64,000 nt of DNA. It comes from Combretum micranthum. Taxonomy: Eukaryota > Streptophyta > Magnoliopsida > Myrtales > Combretaceae. The stretch covers positions 482,653 through 546,652 of the forward strand of contig JAMXBD010000962.1 in the NCBI GenBank assembly GCA_024138025.1. Direction: 5' to 3'. Numbering within the stretch: position 1 is the first letter of the stretch; each line of letters begins with the position of its first letter. The notes under the pieces were generated by a model. It was not told where the DNA came from and ran no database searches. It saw only the letters and a list, made by a program, of their open reading frames with translations. Below, piece by piece: positions 1-11,175 of the stretch. The position numbers and the translations under genes are program-made.

Positions 1-302
1 TGGACCCATCATTGATTGGGAATTTCATCAGATTTCCTACGGCAAAAATGGTATGGATGCCATAGCAACAACTTATTTTGATGGGAGTGATGTCTGTATG
101 ACCTTCTTCTTTAATAACCACTAGTCCATCTCCTGAGAATATCACTGAGGTAAGTTCTCCATCAACCCCTATTGATCATCAACCCTTTAATGACATAGAT
201 ACTGTTGCTTCTATCCCTGGCTATAGATTACCTTACAGACATAATCGTGGTGTGCCCCTAAGACGATACTCTCCTGAGATGGAAGAACGATGATCCAAAT
301 AT

Positions 303-1905
303 CCTATTGCCAATTACATGTTCACTGGATTACTATCTGAATCTTTGAAAAGCTTTGTAAATGATCTCTCATCTCATCACATTCCCACTAATGCAGAGGA
401 GGCATTACAGGACCCTAGATGGACTCAAGCCATGAAGGAAGAGATAGAGGCCTTGTTGAAAAATAAAACATGGATTCTTGCTACATTACCAAAAGGGAAG
501 AAGATAGTAGGGTGCAAATGGGTGTTTTCAGTTAAATACAAAGTAGATGGATCTATTGAAAGGTACAAAGCTAGAGTGGTTGCCAAGGGTTACACATAAA
601 AATATGGAGTCGATTATTAAGAAACCTTCTCTCCAGTGGTAAAATTGAACACAATCAGAGTTTTATTGTCCATTGCAGCAAATCTTGACTGGCCTTTATA
701 TCAATTTGATGTAAAAAATGCCTTTCTCCATGGTGACCTTGAAGAAGAAATTTATATGGATATCCCTCCTGGATATGTGGCAGACTCTGACAATAAGGTC
801 GTTTGCAAGTTACAGAGAACTTTATATGGGTTAAAATAGTCACCTCGAGCTTGGTTTGGAAGATTGAGTGTCCCAATGAAGAAATATGGCTATCGACAAA
901 GTAACTCTGACCACACTTTATTCTTGAAACACCAACAAGGCAAGACTACAGCTCTAATCGTTTATGTTGACGATATGATCATTACAGGAGACGATATAGA
1001 TGAGATAGCAAAACTTCAATCTCAATTGGCATCATAATTTGAGATGAAGAATTTAGGAGGATTCAAATACTTCTTAGGGGTTGAAGTTGCTAGATCCAAT
1101 CAAGGGATATTTCTTTCTCAACAGAAATATGTGCTGAATTTATTAAGTGAAGTTGGGTTATTGGACTGCAAACCAACTGATGTACCTATAATTCAAAATC
1201 ACCGACTTGGAGAATACTCAAATCAAGTGCCAACAGACAAAGGAAGATACCAGAAGCTAGTTGGTAAATTGATATATTTATCTCATATCCGACCTGATAT
1301 TGTTTATGCAATCAGTGTAGTTAGTCAATTCATGCATTGCCCTAGCGAAGATCATATGAATAAGGTCATTTAGATTTTCGATATCTAAAATCATCGCCTG
1401 TAAAGGCATTTTGTTCTTTAAGAATGGTCATCTGAATATTGAAGGGTATACAAATGCGGATTGGGCTGAAAATATTTTAGATAGAAAGTCAACTTCAGGC
1501 TATTTCACATTTGTCGATGGGAATCTTGTTACATGGAGAAGTAAGAAGCGGAAGGTAGTGGCATTATTAAGTGCGGAAGCAGAATTTAGAGAAATGGCAA
1601 AAGGGTTATGTGAACTTTTTTGGCTTAGAAATTTGTTGTCTAAGATTGTATTTTCTCCTAAATGCGAGATGGATTTATTTTGCGATAACAAAACAGCTAT
1701 TGACATTTCTCATAATCCGGTACAGCATGATCAAACTAAGCATGTGGAGATTGATCGATACTTTATCAAGCAGAATCTTGAAGAAAACAATCCAGTTTCC
1801 CTTTGTGAAATCAGAAGACTAGTTAGCAGATATCCTAACTAAAGCAGCATGTAGAAAGAATTTTCATAACTCACTTACAAAGTTAGGCATAATAGATATC
1901 TATGC
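303..1905 (+). pseudogene. copia pol remnant: reverse transcriptase and RNase H
   Basis: This is a decayed copia polyprotein. The RT begins near 400 (EALQDPRW, then the KWVFSVKYK block), followed by [24 protein letters not shown] at about 964-975, and the KLVGKLIYLSHIRPDI block. RNase H runs from about 1441 with GYTNADWA, LLSAEAEF, FCDNKTAI and the HNPVQHDQTKHVEIDR stretch. The frame is closed by TAA at 597 and at about 618, TAG at 838 and TAA at about 1035. Each of these sits where the family has glutamine, so CAA or CAG has become TAA or TAG. A further stop and frame shift lie at about 1372-1410. No functional product is expected. Confidence 0.92.
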
Positions 1906-1922
1906 ACCAACTTGAGGAGGAG

Positions 1923-2159
1923 TGTTGGCGTGAAAGAATCCTAGAAATTATGAGTTTATGGCTAGTCAATGAATATCATTAATTAGGAGTTTATGGCTGG
2001 TCAATGAATATCATTGGAAACAAAATCAATCGTCATTATAGCAAATTTGTATACCGAAAATAGGAGAGATTGATTATGTATAAATACCCATGTATGTAGA
2101 AAAAAACCTAGAATATTTCTTTCTTATTGAAAACATAATTAATATTTCAATTACTAACA
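1923..2159 (+). repeat. 3' LTR of the left-edge copia element
   Basis: The LTR starts TGTTGGCG directly after the polypurine tract and ends ACTAACA, the TG...CA ends with short inverted repeats expected of a copia LTR. At 237 bp it is short. It contains a 35-bp direct tandem duplication (1946-1980 and 1981-2015, about two mismatches) and a TATA box. Confidence 0.85.
2079..2086 (+). promoter_or_regulatory. TATA box in copia LTR
   Basis: TATAAATA lies about 155 bp into the 237-bp LTR, the place expected for the U3 promoter. Being in the 3' LTR it would read out into the flank toward 2160. Confidence 0.55.
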
Positions 2160-2825
2160 ATCTCAAAGATGGACCATAGAAGCTCCCGATAACAAATTTG
2201 ACATTTAGTTGGATATAATTGAATTTGCATACAATCATAGAGGACTTAAATGACTTATCTAAAATAAATCTCTTAATTATGTATAGACATAAATATACAC
2301 AATTTCTAGTGTGGTTCTCAATTTGATTACTAGATTATACAAATGTTCCAACATTAAATCCTAGTTCACAAGCAATAAGCACATGCTTCAAACATTTCAA
2401 GTATCCTTTAAATTTTATTATTAAATCATACTAAACTACTTTGTAATGCTGAAAGTAGGTAAACTTTTAATCATAAATTTGGTAAGAATGTTATAACTCA
2501 AATATGGAACCATCATCTTTTGACTAAAAAATGTAGTGAATTCTGATTTCGCCCATGATTGTCCCCTTTGCCGTGTACATCATAATGCCAATGAAGAAGT
2601 GGTAGTATGCTTTCTTATTCTTGATATACATTGGCTAGAATTGACAAAATCATAACGCCTTGAATCCTCTTGCGGAATCGTGTGGATTGCTCGCGTTTAA
2701 TGATCACAGGAAATTACATAAGATGACAAGTGACATCTCCCGGAAAATTACTTGGAAACTTTGGCATGACCAGGTAAGAGTTTATCTGTCTTTGTCCCTT
2801 TACTTTTCGGCTTACTTGGGCACGG
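2160..2825. other. Intergenic, 3' flank of the GDSL gene
   Basis: No gene or repeat was recognised. The right end is probably 3' UTR of the GDSL gene, which is transcribed leftward. Confidence 0.5.
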
Positions 2826-4610
2826 TCAAGCATTGGCTCCAGCTTGACAAGCTTCAGCAACAGAAACTCCAGGATCAGATAAGGCGCCTCCAAGGATTCG
2901 ATTTGCGACCCAACGGTTGGCTGCCTCTGAGTAGTGAATGCCATCCCAACTAATATGCTTTGATGGCTGACCACATGGATTACCATATACAGTCCCATTT
3001 ACCACAGCTCTCTTGCCACAATCAATATGGTAGCCATAGTAACTTCCACAGCAGAACTTGGATGGATCAACAAAACCTAACAATCAACATCATGCACTTC
3101 CTTCATTGGATGTAAACTCTCAAAGTTGATCATCAAAGAGCAAAGAACACCGATCCAATTGTTAATTGATGAAGAAAATTGGTAATTTTACCTTCACTCT
3201 TCGCGTTACTAATGAGTGCATATTTAGCAGAGTAGACATCAACATACACAAATGTGGCATGGGTCAGCTTTGCTCTCAACTTCAGTATCAAATCTTTCAG
3301 CTTCCTGTTGAACTCCTCAGCCACCAAATTGTGAGGCTTGACGCACCCATTTGGATCGAAGTTACCAGGTTTCAATGGTTCGTATATAATAGCATAAGGC
3401 AAGCAACCAACAGGGCCAGTATTATGTATCCAGAATGCTCTGGCTCCTTCAGCGTATAGTTCCTACAAGATGATAGCTAGTCATGAGTCATGTATGTAAA
3501 CATAAGTATCAATCGATTGCATGATCAGCTTACTTGAAATGCAAGGGACAACTTGTTTAGAATATCTGGAATGGATGCTCTAACTTGTTCAAGTGTTGAG
3601 TGCTGAAAACCATAGGAAAGATCGTTTTGTCCGATGTCAATCGTGTAGAGTGCCTTGGAGAAATCCTGAGGCCTAGGAAGGTTGCTGTTTTTTCCTGCAT
3701 AGTAAAGAAATAGATCAAGAAAGACTTCACCAGAAGTAATATATCACATGGCTGCCCAAAGTAACCGCGAATGGTAATTTCCTATTATGGTAGGATAGAT
3801 GATGAAATTGACATAGTCAAATTTGCAATGCATATGCCTGAAGTATGTTCCAATTCCTAAATTACAAGGAGCATATAGGAATTCTATGTTTGAAAAGAAG
3901 ATTTTACATGTAGTGTGTAATATCTAATAAATCTTTTTTTTCCTTGTAAAACCGACCAGTTCCACTAAGTTTATTGTAAAGAGCAGTAGTGCGAGATTTG
4001 AATTGCTTGAACTGAGATATCTGAATGCCAAGATGGAAGGGGCTGAAGCCGCCAGGACGAATTGAAGAACCTCCCGTTGCAAAATTTGCACCGTGGCGAA
4101 AATTGGTTCCAATTGAATCAAGGTACGCACTCAGATATGGCAAATTCAGAGCTTCAGCTGCACTAAAAAGCAAGTAACAGACTGTAAGTAAACGATTCTT
4201 TCATGCATCCATTACTTCACGTACACCCCCTAAAGACATAAAGAAAACATAATTTTGAGAGATTAATGTGACATTGGCACCAAACTTTTAATACTATGAT
4301 CTAGGCCACTGAGACATCAAAGACAAAACACCTGTTCTAAGGATTCTTACCAATGAAATCAATGATGACGTCCATCACAAAACCTCCCAGATGGATGTCC
4401 AAAAAAGGTTTCACCATTTGGTGGAGTAACTTCATTTAATGATGCAGATATCCCTCCAGTGTCTGAATTTGAATCTCCAAAGTTATATATAGCTGGAAAC
4501 CCACACTTCCCCGGAAACCCATCACCCATTCCCATTGTGCTTAGCCCCTGTTGGGTTATATATAAGCATACGAGCATGTACACACATACTAGTCTAGGCC
4601 AAGAAGCCAT
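2826..4610 (-). CDS. GDSL esterase/lipase, secreted, At5g14450-like (5 exons, one 2-bp frameshift)
   Basis: This is an SGNH/GDSL serine hydrolase. Its close relatives are secreted esterases and alpha-fucosidase-like proteins; the substrate is unknown. Exons are 4351-4610, 3957-4157, 3534-3694, 3192-3462 and 2826-3076, with GT-AG introns in consistent phase. Restoring 2 bp gives 381 codons, the usual length for the family. The start MASWPRLV opens a hydrophobic signal peptide. Exon 1 has the nucleophile block FGDSNSDTGG, exon 2 the GANFATGGSS block, exon 3 GQND, and exon 5 DGIHYSEAANRW with the catalytic Asp and His. Exon 1 has lost 2 bp at about 4366-4368 compared with the second copy at 9191-9452 (260 against 262 nt). 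This gives a stop two codons later. The donor of intron 2 (GTCGGT) is weak. Either a recent null allele or a sequence error fits. Confidence 0.93.
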
Positions 4611-4780
4611 AGATACTGAAAAGTGTGGACTCAGATATGGAACTGTATAAGGCTAGACTAGAGAGTTTATGATGGAGTGAAAATGGACAAGATTGATTAA
4701 ATAATTGAAGCTTTTGTTTGCCTACTTGATCTGACTTGAGACATGGTAATAATGAAGACAAGAGGAGTGTGGGTCCAGTA

Positions 4781-4790
4781 CCTTTATATG
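4781..4790 (-). promoter_or_regulatory. Probable TATA box of the GDSL gene
   Basis: On the minus strand this reads CATATAAAGG, about 170 bp upstream of the ATG, with ATTGGAT just upstream of it. The matching place in the truncated second copy (about 9650) has lost the TATA core. Confidence 0.45.
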
Positions 4791-4849
4791 ATCCAATGTG
4801 ATATCTATTTACCAGTGTTTGACATGCTATATAGCTGTTAACTGGTTAT

Positions 4850-6580
4850 TATGGTACACGGTCTTTGATTTTTATTCTTTAGTATTCATAGGACAGTGGA
4901 AGCAGTTAGGCTTAGGTAATGTCTTTGACTGGTGAAATGATTTAAAATTTTAAATAAGAATAATATATGAAAAATGATTTTACAGTTATAAGAAGAAATG
5001 AAGTTATTTTCTATTTTCAAACGAAAGGCAACCCAATGTTATAAAAGTTAAACCTTTTAAAATATTATCATAATATTTATGATATATATATTTTTTGAGC
5101 ACAAGCAAAGGAGATTTTGGGTTTCCATTTTTATTTTTTCAAATCGCGCTTTCTATTATGTACTATTAAAATAATTTAGAAATGCAATTAATATATATAT
5201 GCTACAATAATCCAACCAAAAAATATCTAGTATTAAACTAGGAAAGTTTATCTAAAATCTCTCTCTGTTTTTTTTTTCTTTTCTCCTACTCAATTACCTT
5301 GTTTCCATGATTTTAAAAACTACTAATATTAATATTTAATTTTTCTTTTACAATTTTTTCAATATTAAATGATTCAATAATTTCTTTTTATAATTTTTGA
5401 ATATTTAATGACAAATAAGTTTCTTTTCTATTAATATGTAAAAAAAAATTCAAAATAAATATAAGTTGATAATATAGTAAACAACAATAACTATATGGTA
5501 ATTAATGGATAAAAAAATTCAAAATTCATGGTGTTGATAATATAATAAAATCTCCAATCCTATCTATGTATAAGATTTGGTATGACCTTTCATATATCCT
5601 ATATTCCCCTTATTAATATTTGTAACTTGTGCATTATTAAATTTTTTCCATAAATATTATTTTAAAAAATAAAATTTTCCATTTTAATTTTTTCATATTT
5701 AAAAAAAAAAGTGTAAAATGTGCAAGGAATTCAAAAGTATTTTTTATTTATTTTTTTCCTCTTTAAGTAAGAGAAGGCATGAAATATCTTTAAATACTCA
5801 ATAATCCAAGTAATTAGAGAATGCAATAAAGTGAAATATGTTAACAAATTCATCATATAAAAAAGATAACATAAATAGAAAATAAAAAAGATATGATGAA
5901 TTTATTGATATATGCATAGCCAACGCAGTGTGACAGTGTCTGCTAAGTATCCAATTAAACTATGTGCTTCCTTCTCAGTTTTCATTCTCTATCTCTTCTA
6001 TAATATAATTGTCCATGTATTTTCCTTTTTTAGAGCATAAAATGGGTTTTTTTTTTTTTTTTTTTTCTGTAATGGGTGTTGTTGAAGACACAAATCTTTC
6101 AAAAAGAAATTTGAAAAGGGAAAATAAAAACCTCGAAAATCCTTTAAAAACAATGTTACTATTTTTTAAAACAACAGCATCATTCTATCTATCCATTAAC
6201 AATATCTAAAACAAGTTTTAATTACAAGTAATTGTCAAATATGGAGAATGAAGGGATAAATGAATCATAAATGCTTGCACCTTTAATTTTTAATAATGTA
6301 TAGTATCTAAACATCTACTTTTATTACAATTTAGCAATTTTATCATTAACTAGAAGTTTGATCTCACCCTCCATGGGCATTAATGCCTCAGACTAAGGAT
6401 TTCACCACACTCTTTATTATTCAACAATCACATTACTCAATAGAGCCTGCACAAGTTCTTATATCTTAATGAATATAATAGATCTTCGATCAATTGATTA
6501 AAGATAAATTTATCAATCATTTAAAATAAAAGTTTGTTAGTGACACTAATTAAAATTGATTGATAATAAAATATTTCTCT
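4850..6580. other. AT-rich intergenic DNA within duplication arm 1
   Basis: No gene is seen. The stretch aligns loosely over its length with 9710-11175. It has homopolymer runs, such as poly-T at about 6047-6066, and no conserved reading frame. Confidence 0.6.
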
Positions 6581-7054
6581 TAGAAATGTGCAAATGGGCT
6601 TTTGCCCACAAGTCAGCCAATTTAATCCCTTTTACTTGTATAAAAAATAAAATAAAAATTATAGAAAAAATTACTATTAATATAGTATTTTTCCTATGAC
6701 TTTTATGTTTGAAGATAAACTTATGTGTTAATAATAATAAAGAATGACAAACTGATGTGAATATATCATAACATTTTTTTAAGTATATATTTATTATTTT
6801 AAACAAAAAATAATATCCAAAAAATTATTTGAAAAATTGTTCTTATATATAAATAATTAGAATAGTAATAAATTAATTACTTATATGAGAACGTGGGACG
6901 TGGGAGTAGATAACTATGGATAGAGAAGATTAATTGATAAACAAATACTTGGAGGGAAGATATAAAAAACTTTGTATTTATTTTTGGAATTGAATGAAGG
7001 GTTTTCCCTTAATATAGAAGTAACAAATATATAAAAGCCTATAAAACTTAATTC

Positions 7055-7105
<51 letters not shown>

Positions 7106-7184
7106 GTCAAACAGGGTAGGTAAGTGAGCTGGCCTCTTTAACCTGCAGCTAGATCGGCCCCTTTACCACACTTATGCACCTCTA
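6581..7184. mobile_element. Non-autonomous hAT element, 604 bp
   Basis: It is flanked by an exact 8-bp target duplication ATTTCTCT (6573-6580 and 7185-7192). Its ends form an imperfect inverted repeat: TAGAAATGTGCA at the left, TAGAGGTGCATA when the right end is reversed. The empty site survives in the other arm of the duplication (ATTTCTCT once, 19936-19943). There is no transposase. An (ATT)n microsatellite lies inside. Confidence 0.8.
7055..7105. repeat. (ATT)n microsatellite
   Basis: About 17 perfect trinucleotide units lie inside the hAT element. Confidence 0.95.
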
Positions 7185-7441
7185 ATTTCTCTCTAAGAAC
7201 AACAACCAATGACACATTTTCGTGTTTTGCTAAGAGGATGAGCACATTGAGATAACGATTATTTTCTCTAAATTTACATTTAATAGTAGAATTGCTAATT
7301 GAAGGAGAGAAAAAGGCATCACAAAACATACAGCTGGATCGAACCATATTCGTAAATAACACTAAATGAATTCAAGTTGATATAATTTTAGTTACTTCCC
7401 TTCTAATGATCTTAGGAAATATTATAGATAGTAAAAATTTG

Positions 7442-8713
7442 GGACAAAGGAAAATAATATTTTTATACTTTTAAAAAATTACAAAAATGATACTGGATAA
7501 AAATAATCTTAGTTCTAGGCAAGAGCCGAAGTCATGAGTTGCTAACTAAAAACACGGAAGAACCTCTCTCTTGAAGAGATGGGGTTCGTGTAAAGATACC
7601 TCCATTCTCATTGCTCCCTCTGTTTCTCTTCTTTCTCCACATACTCGAACCACCACTGTCACCCCTCTACCACCGACCTCCATCTCCTCAACTCCCTCCC
7701 CTCCACATACAAGACCTCCAACCTCCATGTAGCCCTCCACCTCCTCCTTTCCCATGCTCATGGTCCTTGTTTTTTTTTGTCTCTTAACCAACCGCTACAA
7801 GCTTATGTCCTTCAATACCTCTAATGAACTCAGAACCAGTGCTAAGGCATTGGATCCAGCGAAGAGGATAGGACTAGCAAGCAACGGTAAGGTTTTGGGT
7901 GGGAACGAGGAAGGTCTAGAGTCTATGGAGGTGGCTCTTTGTGCGGTGGTTACGAACGCGGTGGAGGTGATGGATGGAGAAGGACGTGTCTAAGGATTGT
8001 TGTTTACAATACGAACTTCTTTTGGATCAATTATAGTTGTTCTCCTAATGCTTGTTACCGCCTTGAATTTGTTTCGGAGAATTATGTTGCCCATCGCCTT
8101 TGGAAAGTTTCAAGATTGCAAAGAGAGGAACCTCGCCTCTTCAAGAGACAAGGTTATTCCATGTTTTTAAAACCTTATCTCTTGAAGAGACATGGTTATA
8201 CGATGTCATATGGTTTTGGTTCCTTATTCGTGTACTTTCCAAATGAAAGTATGGAAATAACGTTGGGAAAAAACAAAATACAGGAAAGGGGCAGTGGATG
8301 CGCTGTCGTGGACAGCGCCTCTGAACTTTCAATGAAGGCATCATCATGGTTAAGCTTGAAGGCGCTGGTGGAAATGGTGCCCTTAGAATGTATTGAAGGC
8401 GCCATTCAAAAGGGTGCCCTTAATATCAATTGAAGGCACCTCTACAAAGGGCGTCTTTTTTGTTTCTGGCCTACAAGCTCCATTAGTGATATTGCCTTCT
8501 TCCCGACTCCAAAGGCCCTCTCCTTGACAGCGCCTCCACTACCCCTTCCCCGTATTTTCTTTCTCCTCCACCCTATTTCCATACCCTTTTTTTTTTTTTT
8601 TTTGAAAATTACACCAATGAGGAATAAAAATATAATGTCATATTATCTACAACTAAGATTATTTTCATCTGGTGGTATTTTTTTAAAAATATAAATATTA
8701 TTTTCCTTTTTCC
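7442..8713. mobile_element. Non-autonomous Mutator-like element (MULE), 1272 bp
   Basis: The terminal inverted repeats start GGACAAAGGAAAATAAT at the left and GGAAAAAGGAAAATAAT when the right end is reversed, with recognisable similarity for about 75 bp. The 9-bp target duplication is AAAAATTTG/AAAGATTTG (7433-7441, 8714-8722), one mismatch. The empty site is at about 20182-20192. The interior is GC-richer than its surroundings and has no transposase. It holds two copies of a 27-bp palindrome (8129-8155 and 8171-8197) of the same kind as those in the MULE at 29357-31205. Short open frames (7754-7993, 7939-8433) resemble no protein I recognise; captured host DNA is possible. Confidence 0.85.
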
Positions 8714-8810
8714 AAAGATTTGAACCAAATTAAATCAAACCATAAACAAAACCAAAAAATTAAATTTCTTTTTTAACCAATTCAAAATTTAGTTTGAAAG
8801 TTGTTTTATG

Positions 8811-9452
8811 GTTTATTGTAGAGAGCGGTAGTGCGAGATTTGGATTTCTTGAACCGAGAAATCTGAATGCCAAGATGGAAGGGGCTAAAGCCGCCAGGAC
8901 GAATTGAGGAAGCTCCTGTTGCAAAATTCGCACCGTGGTGAAAATTAGTTGCTATTGAATCAAGGTATGCACTCAGATATGGCAATTTCAGAGCTTCAAC
9001 TACACTAAAAATCAAGTAACTAACTCTTAGTAAACGATTTTTTCATGCACCCATTACTTTATGCACACCCCCTAAAGACATAAAGAAAGCATAATTTTGA
9101 GAGATTAATGTGACATTGGCACCAAACTTTAATACTATGATCTAAGCCACTGAGAATCAAAGACAAAACACCTGTTTTAAGGATTTTTACCAACGAAATC
9201 AATGATAAGACGTCCATCGCAAAATCTCCCAGAAGGATGTCCAAAAAAGGTTTCACCATTTGGTGGAGCAACTTCATTTAATGATGCAGAAATCCCTCCA
9301 ATTTCTGAATTTGAATATCCAAAGTTATGTATAGCTGGAAAGCCACACTTCCCTGGATACCCACCACCCATTCCCATTGTGCTTAGCCCCTGAAGGTTTA
9401 CATATAAGCACATGAATATGTACACACATACTAGTCTAGGCCAAGAAGCCAT
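8811..9452 (-). pseudogene. GDSL esterase/lipase pseudogene, truncated duplicate
   Basis: Exon 1 (9191-9452, 262 nt) is open from MASWPRLV to the donor. Exon 2 (8811-8999) is cut at the duplication junction, so exons 3-5 are absent and no GQND or DxxH blocks exist. The nucleophile block reads FGYSNSEIGG where copy 1 has FGDSNSDTGG. The aspartate before the serine is lost, so even the remaining part is relaxed from selection. The promoter TATA seen in copy 1 is also mutated. This copy supplies the reference that reveals the 2-bp loss in copy 1. Confidence 0.92.
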
Positions 9453-9699
9453 AGCTAGATACCGGAAAGTGTGAACCCAGATATGGAATTGTAAGGCTAG
9501 ACTAGAGAGCTTATGATAGAATAAGCAAGGACAAAATTGATTAAATAATTGAAGCTTTTGTTTGCTTAATTGATTTGACTTTAAGTCATCGTGATCAGAA
9601 GATGACATTGGCGATAATGAAGACCAGAGGAGTATAGGTCCACCTCCTTGATATCATTCAATGTAATTTCCATTTATTTGACAGTGTCTGTCATCCTAT

Positions 9700-11175
9700 A
9701 GAGTTGTTTTTATGGTATACGGTCTTCGATCTTCATTCTTGAGTATTCATTGGTCAGTCGAAGTAGATTGAGGATCTCTTAGACTAAAAGTTTAAATAAG
9801 AATAAAAATATGAAAAATGATTTTGCGGTTATAAGTAGAAATGACGTCATTTTCTATTTTCAAATGAAAGGAAAGGAATCACTATTTTATAAAAGTTAAA
9901 CCCTTTTGAAATATCATCATAATCTAGTAATGTGTATACTTTAAGGCGCAAGCAAGGAGTTTTGGCTTCTTCTTTTTTTTTTTCTTTTAATTTTTTTTTT
10001 CAAATTACGTTTGTACTATTAAAATAATTTAGACAAAAGCAATGGTCAATTTAGATTGTTGATTTGGTTTTATTTTAGTTTCGTTTTTAAATCGAACTAA
10101 TATTAATATGATACCGATAAAAAAACTGATAGTTTTACTTATAAACTAATTATACGAACCAATTCTAAACTGATACTAATAAAAATCCGACAATCCAAAC
10201 ATATTTATATATATATATATATATGTTGCAATAATCCAACCGGTAGCTCAATTACCACATGTCCATGATTTCGAGAAATGGCTAATATTAATTAATGGAT
10301 GAAAAGAAATTCAAAATCCACTTTCTTGTTCATATAATAAATTCACTAATGCTTTTTATGTATAAGATTCAATATGAACACCTTCATATAATCTATATTC
10401 CCTTTATTAATGTTTGTAATTTTTACATTATTTAATTTTTTTCGTAAAAATTATTTCAACGAATAAACTTTCCATTTGTATTTTTTCATATTATAAAGAA
10501 ATGTGTTAAATGTGCAAGGAGTTCAAAAACTATTTTTTAATACAAAATATCTTTACATACTTAATAAGTCAAGTAATTAGGGGATATAATAAGATAAAAT
10601 ATGTTAATAAATTTATGGTATCAGTTTTTTTCTAATTATGTTATTGACATAGGCTTAATCGGTGCAACATCTGCTAGTACACATTTGATTTTTAAACCTA
10701 CATGTTTCCTTTCTCTATTTCTTCTATGCCTTAACTATCCATTTGTTTAACTATCCATTTGTTCTCTTTTTTAAGAATATTAAAAGGGGTGTTGTTGAAT
10801 AACAAAAATACAAAAAAATTTCAAAAAGAAATTAAAAAGAGAAAAAGAAAAACTTCAAAAATACTTAAAAAAAATTATTGCTATTTTTCAAAACAACAAC
10901 ATTAGTCTATCTATCCATGAACAATATTTAAAACAATGTTTAATTACATACAAATATTGAGAATAAAGAAATAAAGGAATCATAAGTGTTTGTACTTTTA
11001 ATTTTTGATAATATAATATCTAAACATTTACTTTCATCATAATTTAGTGAATAAAATATCCCTACATGGAAATTAGTGCCTCCAACTAAGGATTTGACCA
11101 TTCTTTTATTTTTCAAAAATCATAATACTCAATAGAGCTTACATAAGTTATCACATCTTTTAAAGAATACAAGAG
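9700..11175. other. Non-coding part of duplication arm 2
   Basis: This aligns with 4850-6470, apart from a MITE at about 10045-10205. No gene is seen. Confidence 0.6.
10045..10205. mobile_element. Small MITE, about 160 bp
   Basis: It is absent from arm 1 (about 5175), where the flanks run directly into the TA-rich tract. It ends in GACAATCCAAAC and has internal similarity to 16395-16600, which ends GGCAATCCAAAC. The CCAAAC end and TTTGG start suggest a hAT-like MITE, but the target duplication is not clear. Confidence 0.55.

Larger units (their letters stand above)
1..2159 (+). mobile_element. Ty1/copia retrotransposon, 3' half (5' end outside window)
   Basis: This is the 3' part of a copia element: the integrase-RT linker (1-300), reverse transcriptase, RNase H, a polypurine tract (TTGAGGAGGAG, 1912-1922) and a complete 3' LTR. 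The order RT then RNase H then PPT then LTR, with the domain motifs, identifies copia. The reading frame is broken by several stops, so the element is dead. The 5' part lies left of the window, so the target duplication cannot be checked. Confidence 0.93.
3969..8810. repeat. Tandem segmental duplication, arm 1
   Basis: This arm holds GDSL exon 1, most of exon 2, the promoter flank and a downstream segment X. It aligns with arm 2: 3969-6470 matches 8811-11175, and 6480-7440 plus 8714-8810 matches about 19850-20280. The match covers non-coding DNA as well, so it is a DNA duplication and not retroposition. Two transposons (6581-7184 and 7442-8713) inserted into segment X afterwards. Confidence 0.85.

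Noticed and set aside
6009..6209. Plus-strand frame with a poly-phenylalanine run
   Set aside because: It is created by a poly-T tract, and the matching sequence in duplication arm 2 does not keep it.
7754..8433. Two overlapping plus-strand frames as genes
   Set aside because: They lie inside the MULE, overlap each other, lack family motifs, and one runs through transposon palindromes.
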